This document shows, piece after piece, positions 54,261-64,000 of a DNA stretch of 64,000 nt; position 1 is the stretch's first letter; each line of letters starts with the position of its first letter. Both the position numbers and the translations under genes were made by a program. The notes under the pieces are model-generated. The model saw only the letters and a program-made list of their open reading frames with translations, did no database searches and was not told the origin of the DNA. This stretch comes from Nemertoderma westbladi (Eukaryota > Xenacoelomorpha > Nemertodermatida > Nemertodermatidae), in the NCBI GenBank assembly GCA_032718475.1, contig JAUCBJ010008205.1, positions 1-64,000 of the forward strand, in the 5' to 3' direction.

Positions 54261-55155
54261 TATATTTCATATATTTCATATAACTGAACTTATACTCATA
54301 CTGAACTTTTAAAACAATATCAATGCAATATGGTGGTAATAATAAAGTTGTGTAGAAACTGTAGAGGCAATTATATTTACGGCTTGTTATATTTTATGGC
54401 TTGGGCAAAGTACATTCTATAGACTTGTATATTGTATGTAATTAGTACATTATTTGTTCACGATCATTCAGGTGAAGAGAGTTTTATTCTGTTTGTATAC
54501 TGTCTAACATAAAGGGTTGGTTTTAGTTTTTGTTATTAACAAGTTTTGTAAGTAGAAAAAGGAGTAATATGTCTTCACATTCAATTTGTGGAAATTACAT
54601 TTTCACAACATTTGGAGCCCGATAAAATATACAAAAGAAAATACATTAATATGTATAATTACTTGTGTAATAATCAATTGTAAGTCAAAAACTCAAACAT
54701 GTTTGTCGATACTGTATAACCGCAAAGGGAAAGTCAACAGGCAACCCCATTAATCAAAAGGGTATTTCATCACGCAAAGACGATGATGCCTGATCCAAAA
54801 CCGAGTTGACCAACAACAGCGGGAACCAATGGCAAGAAATTAACAAAACTCGCTAATACAAGAAGCGCCTATCGACAACAAGCAACAAACGCAATCAAAG
54901 ATGTTGGATATATCAATGTGTGATATACGCGTAGCGTGTATTAGACTGATCTGAATATATAGGCCGGCTACCAGTTTGACGGCAGTCTGGTTAGATTGGA
55001 CTGGCAGAACCGTTCCATCATTACATATGGCGCAGTTTCAGTACTTACCTACTTGCCCATGCAGTACTGCACTTTGTACTCGGCCTAACTCACTACTCTG
55101 CAATTGCTACCGCACTTTATTACCTTAATAAATAATATCGGCAATTAATATCAAT

Positions 55156-55945
55156 ATGGCAAGAGCAAATGACAACCGCGACCCATTCTCCTTCATTCTA
55201 CGAAACTTGCCACCCCCATTCGACCTGGAATCGGAACGCTCCACCTGGGAGCTGTGGTGAGATGAGTGGGACACTTTCCTCGTCACCTCTGGACTTGGAA
55301 ACTTGCGCGTCACTGACTCAGCCGATCCACCTGACCAAACCATATCGGCAGCTCTTCTAGCGGCAACAAACCGCATAAGGCGGGCAACTCTGACCACCGC
55401 CTTCTCCCACGCAACGAACGCAGTCGTCAAGGGTTTGGGCCTGTCCGCCATCGACAACACAGACACTGATGTTATCATCTAACATCTCGGCGTCCATATC
55501 GACGGCGGGACCAATAAACGCGTCCACCAGCAGGAACTGGCACGCCGATCCTGCCTACTTGAGGAAACTCCGGAGACATTCCTGGTTAACTTCCGGGATA
55601 TCGCTTCGAAATGCGGATTCGAGGCACTCCCGACTCCGGATGCCCATCGCAACGACAGACTGCTCGACCAATTTATCGCCGGCTTCGGCTATAAAGAGGT
55701 TACTGAGCACCTACTCCGGCGCCTCGCAGGAAGTTCGATCACCGGCGCCCTCAACCTCGCCCAAACCGTGTGGACCGTGCGGAAGGATGCAGCCTCACTC
55801 TCCTTCTCCTCCACACCAGCACCTATGGCAGCTAAGGCGGAGGCAAGGTCGGATAAACGACGGAAAGGGAACCGGAGCCCTCGACAGAGACAGAGCTTAC
55901 TACCCCATCCAAAGCTACAATTACCACACCTACTGTAGACCGTGA
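55156..55945 (+). pseudogene. Ty3/gypsy-type gag relic, copy 2
   Basis: Matches 33884-34676 with the same internal TGA and TAA, so both copies inherited a dead gag. Scattered single-base changes separate the copies (for example GGCACC/GGCGCC near 55745). Confidence 0.6.
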
Positions 55946-56009
55946 TATAGCTTGGCGGGCCCTGGAAACCCGCTTCCCGCACCCCCTGTAAGGTGTCTGC
56001 AGGGTGATG

Positions 56010-56887
56010 AAGGGTGGGGACATTACTATCAAACTCACTCTGCGCGCGAAACCTAAAAACTCATACGTCAATAGGGCCATCCCAGCGAACCTGGAGGAGG
56101 CTTTCAACAGGGAACTGGACGAACCGAACAGGTGGCCATGGGGATTCTAGAACCAGCCAACGACGAAAACTGCCCCAGTGACTAGCTGAGCCCCATGGTT
56201 ATTACCCGTAAAAAAGACGGCGAATCGGTCCGAATTACCGTCGACCTCCGGGAACTCAACGTGAACATCGTCCGCCCAACCTACTTCTCCCCATCCCCGT
56301 TCTATGTCGTTTTGCGGATCCTGCCCACCGCCGGTGTATTCACCGTTATAGACGGATTAAAGGGGTTCCACCAGGTCAACTTGGACTGGAGTTGGGGTCT
56401 TACAACATTCATCACACCGCGAGGCCACTACCGCTACTGCCGCATGCCCATGGGCTGGCACGGCAGCTCGGATGTTTTTAATGCCCGCATGGCCCAGGCA
56501 CTCCAGGGGATCCCCAACATCGGCCGCATTGTGGATGACATTATAATTTACACGGAAACGGCGGAGGAACACGAGGCGGATATATCCTTAAACCCGAAGA
56601 AGTTGCAGTTCTGCCTTCCAGAGGTTAAATTCAGTGGATATATCATCTCCAAAGTGCAATACCGCATCGACCCAGACCTCTCCGAGGACCTCCGCCAATT
56701 CCCGGTCCCCACGAACCGACACCAACTACGGTCGTTCCTCGGCCTAGCCCAACAGTTGGGCAACTCCACGGCCGAGATCACCTGCCTCGTGGAACCACTA
56801 CGTGGGTTGAACTCAAGCTGCACAAAAAGCGAAATACTGATAAGAAAAAAAAACAAATGCAACCAATTAATGAGTCTCGCTGCCTGA
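56010..56887 (+). pseudogene. Ty3/gypsy reverse transcriptase, copy 2, truncated
   Basis: The frame 56195-56887 (230 codons) continues past the point where copy 1 stops. It adds V-F-N-A-R-M-A-Q-A-L, the catalytic R-I-V-D-D-I-I-I-Y, then L-N-P-K-K-L-Q-F-C and the connection segment H-Q-L-R-S-F-L-G-L. A short deletion between E-A-D-I and S-L-N-P-K removes part of the thumb. RNase H and integrase are absent; the frame dissolves near 56830 where the minus-strand BEL relic begins. Confidence 0.9.
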
Positions 56888-56890
56888 GAG

Positions 56891-59800
56891 TCAGTCAGTC
56901 CATATCAGTTTATCTTGAGGGGAACGAAACCAGCCAGAGGGCCTGACGAGATGTGTCCATTGACCCAGACGTCCGCTGCCGGCCACCAGGATGGACTTGG
57001 GTGACATTACCGAGAAGCCATATGGACCGCGGTTTGAGGGGGTGTCTACTATGATGATGTCCCCGCTCTCGACCCTGGGCGGATGTATCTGTTTCCGGTG
57101 CCAGAATCGCAAGGTAGGGAGGTATTCGGAGGTCCAGCGCGACCAAATAGCCTCAGAGGCAGCCACAGATCGGCGCCAGCTGCGATGCAGTGCAGTGCAT
57201 TCGCGGATTGGCATGATGAAGTCGATAAGGATCCCTCATAGTCTTTAGGCTCTCCCCTTAGCAGATGGGGTTTGTTTACCTCCTCTTGTGGAAGTCCATG
57301 GAGGCGCGGCTCAGTAGGTCAGTGAGGGTCTCCCTGAGATGGTTCAATTCGGCCATGGTGTCTCCCCCTAGGACCACGTCATCGACGTAGAGACTGGCTA
57401 GGAGACAAGAGAAGGTGTGCGGTTCAATGGCTGGAGAGTCAATGACTAAGGGGGTCAATGACTGAGGGATCACCGACCGGGGTCGCATCAGTAGACGAGC
57501 TTGGCAGCGCTGGGGCTGAAGCAGCATCCGAGGGCAGGCTGAACAGGACTCGCAAGGTAGACTGGAGGGTGCTCAGGGAGCAGTTGAGTCCAAACGGAAG
57601 GCGAACGAAGTAGCTCACGACCTCCCCCTCCTCATCTCGCCACTGTATGCAGAGGTACACACGGTCTGGGTTGGCGATAGAGATCTGGTGGAACGCTTTG
57701 ACAATGTCCCCTATGGCCATACAGGGGTAGACTCGGAATCACAGGGCGACGTTGAAGGTTCGGACCTGTCTTCAGACAGTCATTGATGGACAGGCCGTTG
57801 GGGGACTTTTGGGTGCCGTCGAAGACAATTTGTGTCTTCCCATGCTGCACCACGGCATGGTGCGGCAAGAAGTAAGCAGTGGGGGGTGGAGACGAGAGTT
57901 TATCGGCGTACCCCAGTGACTCAAGCTGCTGGAGTACTTCGAGATGGTTGGGAGTGAGTCGGCGCATGGGGACTCGACTATAGTTACTCATTGGGCAGCC
58001 CCCAATACTGGACAAAACTGGAAACAACCCCCAATAAGGCGTGGGTGGACAAAGGAGACTGAGGCTTCGTCGTCAGTCTCGGGCATAATTCCGATGGTCT
58101 CCAGGTCCCATGGGACATCCACCCCCCTGGTACAGATGCGGAGAGTTTCGGTTTCGTAGAGGAACGTCGTCCTAGAAGAGTCCAACCAAAGATTGTGTTC
58201 TGCGCCTTCACCCCATCCTCGACCATTATTCCAGGGAGGAGAATACGTGGGAGGAGATCTGCGCCAAGCAGGAAGTCGGTAGGACGGACAGCTGAGGGGT
58301 CAGGGTCCACAAGGTCATTCGTGAGCCAGTCAGTGGCTCTAGATTCTGTGGCCCTGGGGGGAACAGATAGTGTCGACTACCCAGGTGGTCATGCCGAGGA
58401 AAGAGTTGCCCTTGCTGAGCAGAAGGTCCACCTGGCAGCAATCCAGGGTGGATGAGACAATGCCACCGAATGCCTTGGAGGCAAAGGAAGCCATTTCCCG
58501 GACTCTCAGCCCGAGAAGGGAAGCGAGCTCGGAAGTTATATAAGACTCCTCCAAGCCGGTGTCGAGGAGATGTCTGATCCTCCTAGTAGTAGTTCGTTCG
58601 GTGGTGGTCGCTCGCGGTCACCACGGCAGTCTGCAGGTGGGCGGTTTCCATTCGCAGGCAAGCCACGGTAGTCTTCACTGGAAGGGGTCGGAATTCGGGC
58701 ACCGAGGGATCCATGGGAGGATGTGACGATGCAGAGTGGGCTATTTGGCGTCCACCCGATGGGGCGAACAAGCCAACTCTAGAGAATCCCCATGCGGGGA
58801 AGTAAGCTCGTGGTGAAGGAGTCCGTGGTGCTTCTGAGAGCAAGTCCTGCAGTTAGGCGGTTGGGGGCCGTTGGAAACGTAGTGGCCCGACACCAGGTAG
58901 TTAGTACAAAGATTCTGTGATCGAACGGCCACAAGTTGATCTCCAGGTGGAGTGTCGTTAATCCTAGGGGGGTGCAGCGTTTTGAAAGAGAAGGTAAGCG
59001 AAGGTTTGCGTGCAGATGGTTTGGGGTTCGTAGATGGGTGGTCGGCGCGTCTAGGCAGTTCACCCGACCGTCGATACGATTCCAGGCCCTCCAGTTCGGT
59101 CTTTAGGAAATCTAGTAATGCTTCCAGGTTATGACGTCCCATAGGCTCGGCGTTCCACTCCAGGACGATCGATTTGGGCAGCTTTGAGAGCAGCTGCGGT
59201 GCCAGGAGGAGCCCAGCTAGCTTCGTAGAGAAGGCACATGGGGCTCGGTCCCCCTTGAGTCCGGTTTTCTCTACTTCTTCGAAGAGAGACTCTAACTCCC
59301 GAATGGAGGAAGATAAGGTGTCCAGTCCACTAAAGTTTGTAACTGGTCTGGGTTGTTGGTCGCGACCGCTGGGGCGTTCACAATCTGCTGGCTGTAGAGT
59401 GCGATCAGAACGTTCGGTTGCCCGAACCGCAAAATCATTTCCTTAGTGGCTACAGCATAGGCTCTGCCACCACACTTGATGCCCTGCACGGCGGCGAGAG
59501 CAGGACCCCGGAGACAGTTCTTTAGATAGACGAACTTGGCAGCAGGTTAAACAGTAGACTTATCGAAGTCGACGAGCGCGATGAACTGGTCGTGGAACTG
59601 TCTCCAATCCAGGGGATCACCAGAGAACATGGAGAGAGACAGTTTCAGGAGAGTCGAAGCTGGCAGAAGGGTTTCAACACCAGAAGTAGAGGGCGCAACT
59701 GAGTCGCAATCAGCGGGAGAAGGCGGGTCGTCGACAGAGAGCAGCCCTCAAAGCTGATCGAGGTGGAGTTCGGCCTCAATCGAAAAGTGCGGTCCTGTTA

Positions 59801-60060
59801 CGACTCCATCTCATCGGAAAGAAGTTCGGCGGCCTCTTCATCAACAAGCTTGAAGCGCAGCTCGAAGATCCAGAGGAGGGTTGCTTTCCGTTCCTGCAAG
59901 CGAGTAGAGTTGAGGGTGACATGCGCCTTCAGTTCGTCCATAGTTGGGTTGAGAGCACAGATCTCCCGAATCTGTGCTGTAATCGCACCCTTAGTGGGTT
60001 TCTTCTGACCCCTCAGAGTAGACTCAGCAAAGTTCTCCAAAGGTAAAAGGTATCCGGTTC
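56891..60060 (-). pseudogene. Minus-strand BEL/Pao relic (gag, protease, RT, integrase tail)
   Basis: Reading leftwards: gag start (60040-59798), gag DUF1759-like pieces, zinc-binding N-C-R-T-C-S-Q-K-H-H-G-L-L-H-H-E (about 58850), protease-RT linker with D-F-L-L-G-A-D (about 58270), RT start with Y-F-L-P-H-H-A-V-V (about 57870), K-A-F-H-Q-I-S-I (57700) and Y-V-D-D-V-V (57388). It then jumps to the integrase C-terminal DUF5641-like tail (57214-56891, W-S-R-W-T-S-E-Y-L-P-T-L-R). RNase H and most of the integrase are deleted. Several frameshifts and stops make it inactive. It is a different lineage from the 36-52 kb element. No LTRs were identified. Confidence 0.88.
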
Positions 60061-60710
60061 GAAGTGTGGCAGACTTGGGCTAGGCGGGGAAGTATCGCGT
60101 TGCGATATCTGAGTTTATGTAGGCCTAGGCCTTTGAAATGCCTGAATGAAAGTTGAATAGAAGGAGCCCATTGCCGTAGGGTATCGCAATACAGTGACAG
60201 CACCTAGGAAGTTGAATGGAAGTAGTCATAAAACGTTAAGAGAAATTCAGGAGAAATATAAATTGACTTCTTATTAACCAATAAGTACAGAAAAGATTAT
60301 AACAAAAATCACAAAATAAATACCGAAACTTATCCTAAATTTAGTAGCAGGTTTTGTACAAGAAGCTAGAATTTTGACTAAGAAGTGAAGAAATGATGCA
60401 TGCAGGGGCTTTAAATACCCCTGCATACTGCTTCATGATTGGTGTAATGTTTCGATCCACTTTAGGTGAATCGAACAGCTATTGGGCAGAATGCCAAGGG
60501 AAACGTTTGAGAACCTTTACGTTTCGATCCGATTATTCCGCTAGAGGGAAAGGGATCGAAACGTACAGATATAGTATAGCTATAGTGCTCTACAGCAGAA
60601 ACATATTTGGAGGCCGCAATGAAGAAAGTAATAAGGAAAGACAAGTGCTGGTCCCTAGCAAAGGTGAAGGCGATTATTTACAAATAGCACTATGGGAGTA
60701 CAGTAGATAA
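60061..60710. other. No gene seen
   Basis: Between the BEL relic and the gag fragment. The open frame 60393-60710 ends at TAG/TAA just before 60711 and shows no motif. Confidence 0.35.
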
Positions 60711-61571
60711 TTGCTACCAATGAAGAAAAATAACATTTCGGATTTGATATGGTTAATGGATCAAATTGGACAACGCTTAGAATCAGAGGACGCTATGTCA
60801 CAATTCCAAAAAAAAACAGAGAATCAGGATAGCGGTTACAGTAGAAATGTAAACACAACGCCGACAGCAGCAGCATTACAAGTAGGAACAAGTCACAATA
60901 CAAATCAACATAGTGCTAATGTCGGACGTAGTAATAGCAATTCAACTTACTTAAATTCTTCGGCCAAGAATTTCGTAAGAAAGTCAAACCAACTGCACAA
61001 ACAGTCACCTAATGTAAGTCCTCCAGTTTCTGAGTACATTAAAAGTGTTTTCTATAATCAATCACATTATTCATCAGCATGCCACGTGATTCCAGAAGTA
61101 GATCAAAGGAGACAAATTCTAGAAAAAAAGGAATTGTGTTTCAACTGCAACTGTTTGGGTAACAGACACCTAGCTTGTAATTGTATACGTAACAAGCCTT
61201 GTTACAAATATAAATGGACTGGTCATAATATAGCAATATGCTATCGGCTTCAGAATCAAGGGAGTTCATCATACCATAAATCCAATATAACCAGGTACAA
61301 TGCATCGACTAGTAGCAACCAATATATGCCTAATAGTATGGTAGTCACGCAAGCACAAAGTGAATACCCAAGTGAAACAGCCAAAACATTAACAGTCAAT
61401 ATTCAGGCGTTAACTTCTAGTATATTATCATCAAACGGTTTACTACAAATGGCAGTGATGAAATGTAACACTGCAAATGCGAATAATAAAACATTAAATA
61501 CATTGTTGCACATTGCGAACATTTGTAATCAACAATTATGGCACAACTTACAACATACCTATTGTCGATGA
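60711..61571 (+). pseudogene. BEL/Pao gag C-terminal (zinc-knuckle) fragment
   Basis: A 286-codon frame with an Asn/Ser-rich first half, then R-R-Q-I-L-E-K-K-E-L-C-F-N-C-N-C-L-G-N-R (from about residue 132) and K-P-C-Y-K-Y-K-W-T-G-H-N-I-A-I-C. These are the paired Cys/His motifs at the end of BEL/Pao gag, with the second Cys of the last knuckle replaced by Tyr. The next segment could be the start of a protease, but the D-S/T-G/A motif is not reached. Plus strand, unrelated to the neighbouring minus-strand relic. Confidence 0.7.
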
Positions 61572-61574
61572 AGA

Positions 61575-61700
61575 ACACGTTGTTTTTGGGGGATGAATAA
61601 TTGATTTTGGGGGATTAATAAATTGTTTTTGGGGAATTAAAAATTGTTTTTGGGGGATTAATAATTGTTTTTGGGGGATAAATAATTGTTTTTGGTGAGA
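61575..61700. repeat. ~25-bp tandem repeat TTGTTTTTGGGGGATTAATAA
   Basis: Five to six units of 'ttgtttttgggggattaata' with small variations. The Pro/Lys/Gln-rich minus-strand ORF here is an artefact. Confidence 0.85.
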
Positions 61701-61799
61701 GGGATATTCAAAATTGGGGGATGCGAATTGGTGATTACAAAAAAATATATTTGGTGCAAAATATATTATTTTGGTGTTCAATCCTCTAATTTGAGGTGA

Positions 61800-62405
61800 C
61801 ATTCAATTAGTGGTGATTATTATACATACTCCTCCTTTAACGAAGCCCATTCAACACCCTTATAAGACTGTGTGCTGTATTAATGCCTTAGTGGGCTGTC
61901 TCCAGTAATATGGTTTAGTCTCAGCTCCGGTTAAGTTAACAATCTGTCAATAATAAAAATGAAATCGACCCAATATTTAGTCAGAGCAAACAAATGGATG
62001 GCCAAGGAGACAGACACTCTGGATTTAGCTGAGTCGAGTTAAAACACTTCGCCATAATGACCAAATAGCCCATAGGAATACACTACTCATTTATTTGGCC
62101 ATTTTGGTCATTTTGGCCACCAAAATGCTTATTGGAATTGGGACTGTATGTAAACTACTTAAACAAGTTATGGGGGAAGATATTGAAAATTAGGCCTATT
62201 GTAATGGAAATACAGTCAATTTCTTATTCAAAGCATCATAGCATGAAAACTTTTCAGTGAAACATAAATAAAAATATTCATATAGTTCTCACAGGAATTT
62301 ATCATCAAAATGAATCATAAACCAACTTCTCAGAATGAAGACTTTTCAAAAAAGAGTATTTTTAAAATCCCCAATCGGGTAAAATGTTTCCCAGAAAATG
62401 CGTTT
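61800..62405. other. No gene seen
   Basis: AT-rich, non-coding, no repeat recognised beyond TTTGGCCATTTTGGTCATTT (62095-62120). Confidence 0.4.
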
Positions 62406-62408
62406 AAA

Positions 62409-62600
62409 GATAAAGGTATAGAAATTAGTTCATAAATTTTGATAATATTTCATAAATAGAGATCTATGATGTTTAAACTATATTATTTTCATTATAACAT
62501 GAAACATTTAGATAAAGGTATAGAAATTAGTTCATAAATTTTGATAATATTTCATAAATAGAGATCTATGATGTTTAAACTATATTATTTTCATTATTCA
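62409..62600. repeat. Direct repeat, two ~85-bp copies, 102-bp period
   Basis: GATAAAGGTATAGAAATTAG through to 'tatattattttcatta' occurs at 62409 and again at 62511, nearly identical. Confidence 0.95.
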
Positions 62601-62909
62601 TTAAAAGCCTGGTCGGGTCACATTCAGATGGAATTATGAAAACTCCCATAGAAAATAACAATAGTCATAGGGAGGGCCAATCACCTACTACTCATTATTT
62701 ATGACTGCAATGCGGTACTTTGCTGGAAGCATGAAGATGGCTTAGCAAATGCTCTGTTATTCAATAATCATAAAACAACTGCCTTCTATATCAAAATATG
62801 ATGCTCTTTTATGTGAAATTATCCATTTAAGCACCAATGAGTCTGAAACTTTACAGAAATTGAATGCAAACAACAATCTTCATCATATTTATCAATCAAT
62901 ACTGCAATA

Positions 62910-63000
62910 GATTGGACACAAACAGTTCTTCTACCCAATAGATTGGACACAAACAGTTCTTCTACCCAATAGATTGGACACAAACACTTCTTCTACCCGA
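62910..63000. repeat. 31-bp tandem repeat, three units
   Basis: GATTGGACACAAACAGTTCT with 'tctacccaata' begins at 62910, 62941 and 62972. Confidence 0.95.
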
Positions 63001-64000
63001 TATGTTTTGACAACATAGTCATGGGGAATAGGGAGTTGTGGTGGCACAAGTTTGTTGATGAGCTGTCATAGAATTCGTAATGCATGCTGCATTGGAGCAT
63101 GCCAATTGTGGATTATATGGTGGTGGTGACAAAATGTTTTTGTTAAGCTGGCATACCAATGTCAATGCGCAGCTGCTATGCAGCAGGGAGTGAAGTAGTA
63201 AATACAGAAATAAAATATAGTGAGACATACATTGTATGGACATTTCAGACATATATAATATACAGTCATGTATATGTATGACATGTAGGCCTATTTGGGT
63301 AACATTAATATTTTTTGTTCTGAAAGTAAATGGTTGTGCTTTGGTGCAAAATTATATATATTTTGAGAAAAAAATGTGTAAACTTTTAAGGATAGTCTAT
63401 CAAAATTGGCACTATAAAATTTTTGGTGATTATTCACTACTGGACTGTAAATCTTCATTTAGTGTCCAAGAGGAATGCTCTGTAAGCGGGACTTCGACTC
63501 ATTTAATCCTGTAGCAGAAAAGCGCCCCCTGCGCGTACTAGGTAATTTCAGTAACAATCTAAAACACTAAGGTCCATGGTCCCCCATGACAAATATTTTT
63601 CGCTATGGAGAGCATTCTCATAATAGACTACTGTATAACATATGTTTTGACAAGGAATCAAGGTATGGAAACAATTTTAAATACTTTAAAAATATCCTGT
63701 TTTCTTTACAATCCTCCAAATCCACCATGAATATAAGCTTTATTTGTAGATGGATTGCTTATAGTTTGTTTCCTACTTTGTGATTGTTTATTTAGGATGG
63801 GTGTACCTACCTTCCTGACCCTTTTAGCATTCGCTAAATATTATTGCAAGTTTCCTCTTCCGTTGCTGGCTCGTAGTTTGAAGTGGAATAGGATTGTGAC
63901 GAGATCTCGGTTAGCGAGAGATCACAACTGGTTGACTTGATGGTGGTTGTTCCCTACGCGCTCGCGCTGGCTACTGACTGGGTGGTTGACTTGGCTGTGG
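63001..64000. other. No recognised gene
   Basis: Short ORFs (63019-63252 minus, 63236-63514 plus, 63586-63940 plus) carry no motif I know. The window ends in TGGTTGACTTG-type short repeats. Confidence 0.4.

Overview
The window looks like AT-rich, TE-dense nuclear DNA from an invertebrate animal; I cannot name the species. Animal origin is suggested by BEL/Pao and Ty3/gypsy LTR retrotransposons, several LINE fragments, a Penelope-like element, tRNA-derived SINE-like units, long satellites, and a probable exon of a class C (GABA-B-like) GPCR ligand-binding domain. No bacterial operon, rRNA gene or CRISPR array is visible, and no complete host gene was recognised.

Layout. 1-15 kb: degenerate ~160-bp repeats, a LINE scrap, a 71-bp tandem array (2150-3115), a tRNA-type SINE (3300-3606), a Penelope-like fragment bounded by perfect 33-bp inverted repeats and carrying a candidate hammerhead ribozyme (8016-8881), a 58-bp satellite of about 19 units (8883-9985), an internally deleted LINE and many simple repeats. 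15-30 kb: a 1.8-kb element with inverted ends (17.0-18.8 kb), a DDE-transposase relic split by a LINE, and a decayed minus-strand gene (26.2-28.8 kb) for an exonuclease-like/zinc-knuckle protein. 30-56 kb: a tandem duplication of ~5.0 kb (polypyrimidine array, LINE 3' end, GPCR exon, satellite, gypsy gag-pol). Its second copy is split by a 16.25-kb BEL/Pao element (36321-52574). 56-60 kb: a minus-strand BEL/Pao relic. 60.7-61.6 kb: a gag fragment. The rest is non-coding with short repeats.

The main find is the 16-kb BEL/Pao element. It has 1.89-kb LTRs, a 5-bp target-site duplication, a gag-protease-RT-RNase H frame, an integrase in the same frame after one TAA stop, a long hairpin, and a third intact 1241-codon ORF where an envelope gene would be expected. 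That ORF shows no envelope features. It carries a DEDD 3'-5' exonuclease-like region (D-N-E, then K-I-G-x-G-x4-D, then Y-x3-E) followed by CCHC zinc knuckles. The decayed gene at 26.2-28.8 kb encodes a divergent relative in the same domain order, so the family is not unique to this element. A ~20-bp motif (GGAAGACTCGCGAGCCTTTC and close variants) recurs seven times on the element's sense strand, in coding and non-coding parts; where coding it always reads Gly-Arg-Leu-Ala-Ser-Leu.

Order of events inferred from nesting: the ~5-kb duplication arose first, then the BEL element inserted into the second copy. The two LTRs differ at only about 17 sites by eye, so the insertion is fairly young. Family assignments rest on motifs I can read; no database search was run.
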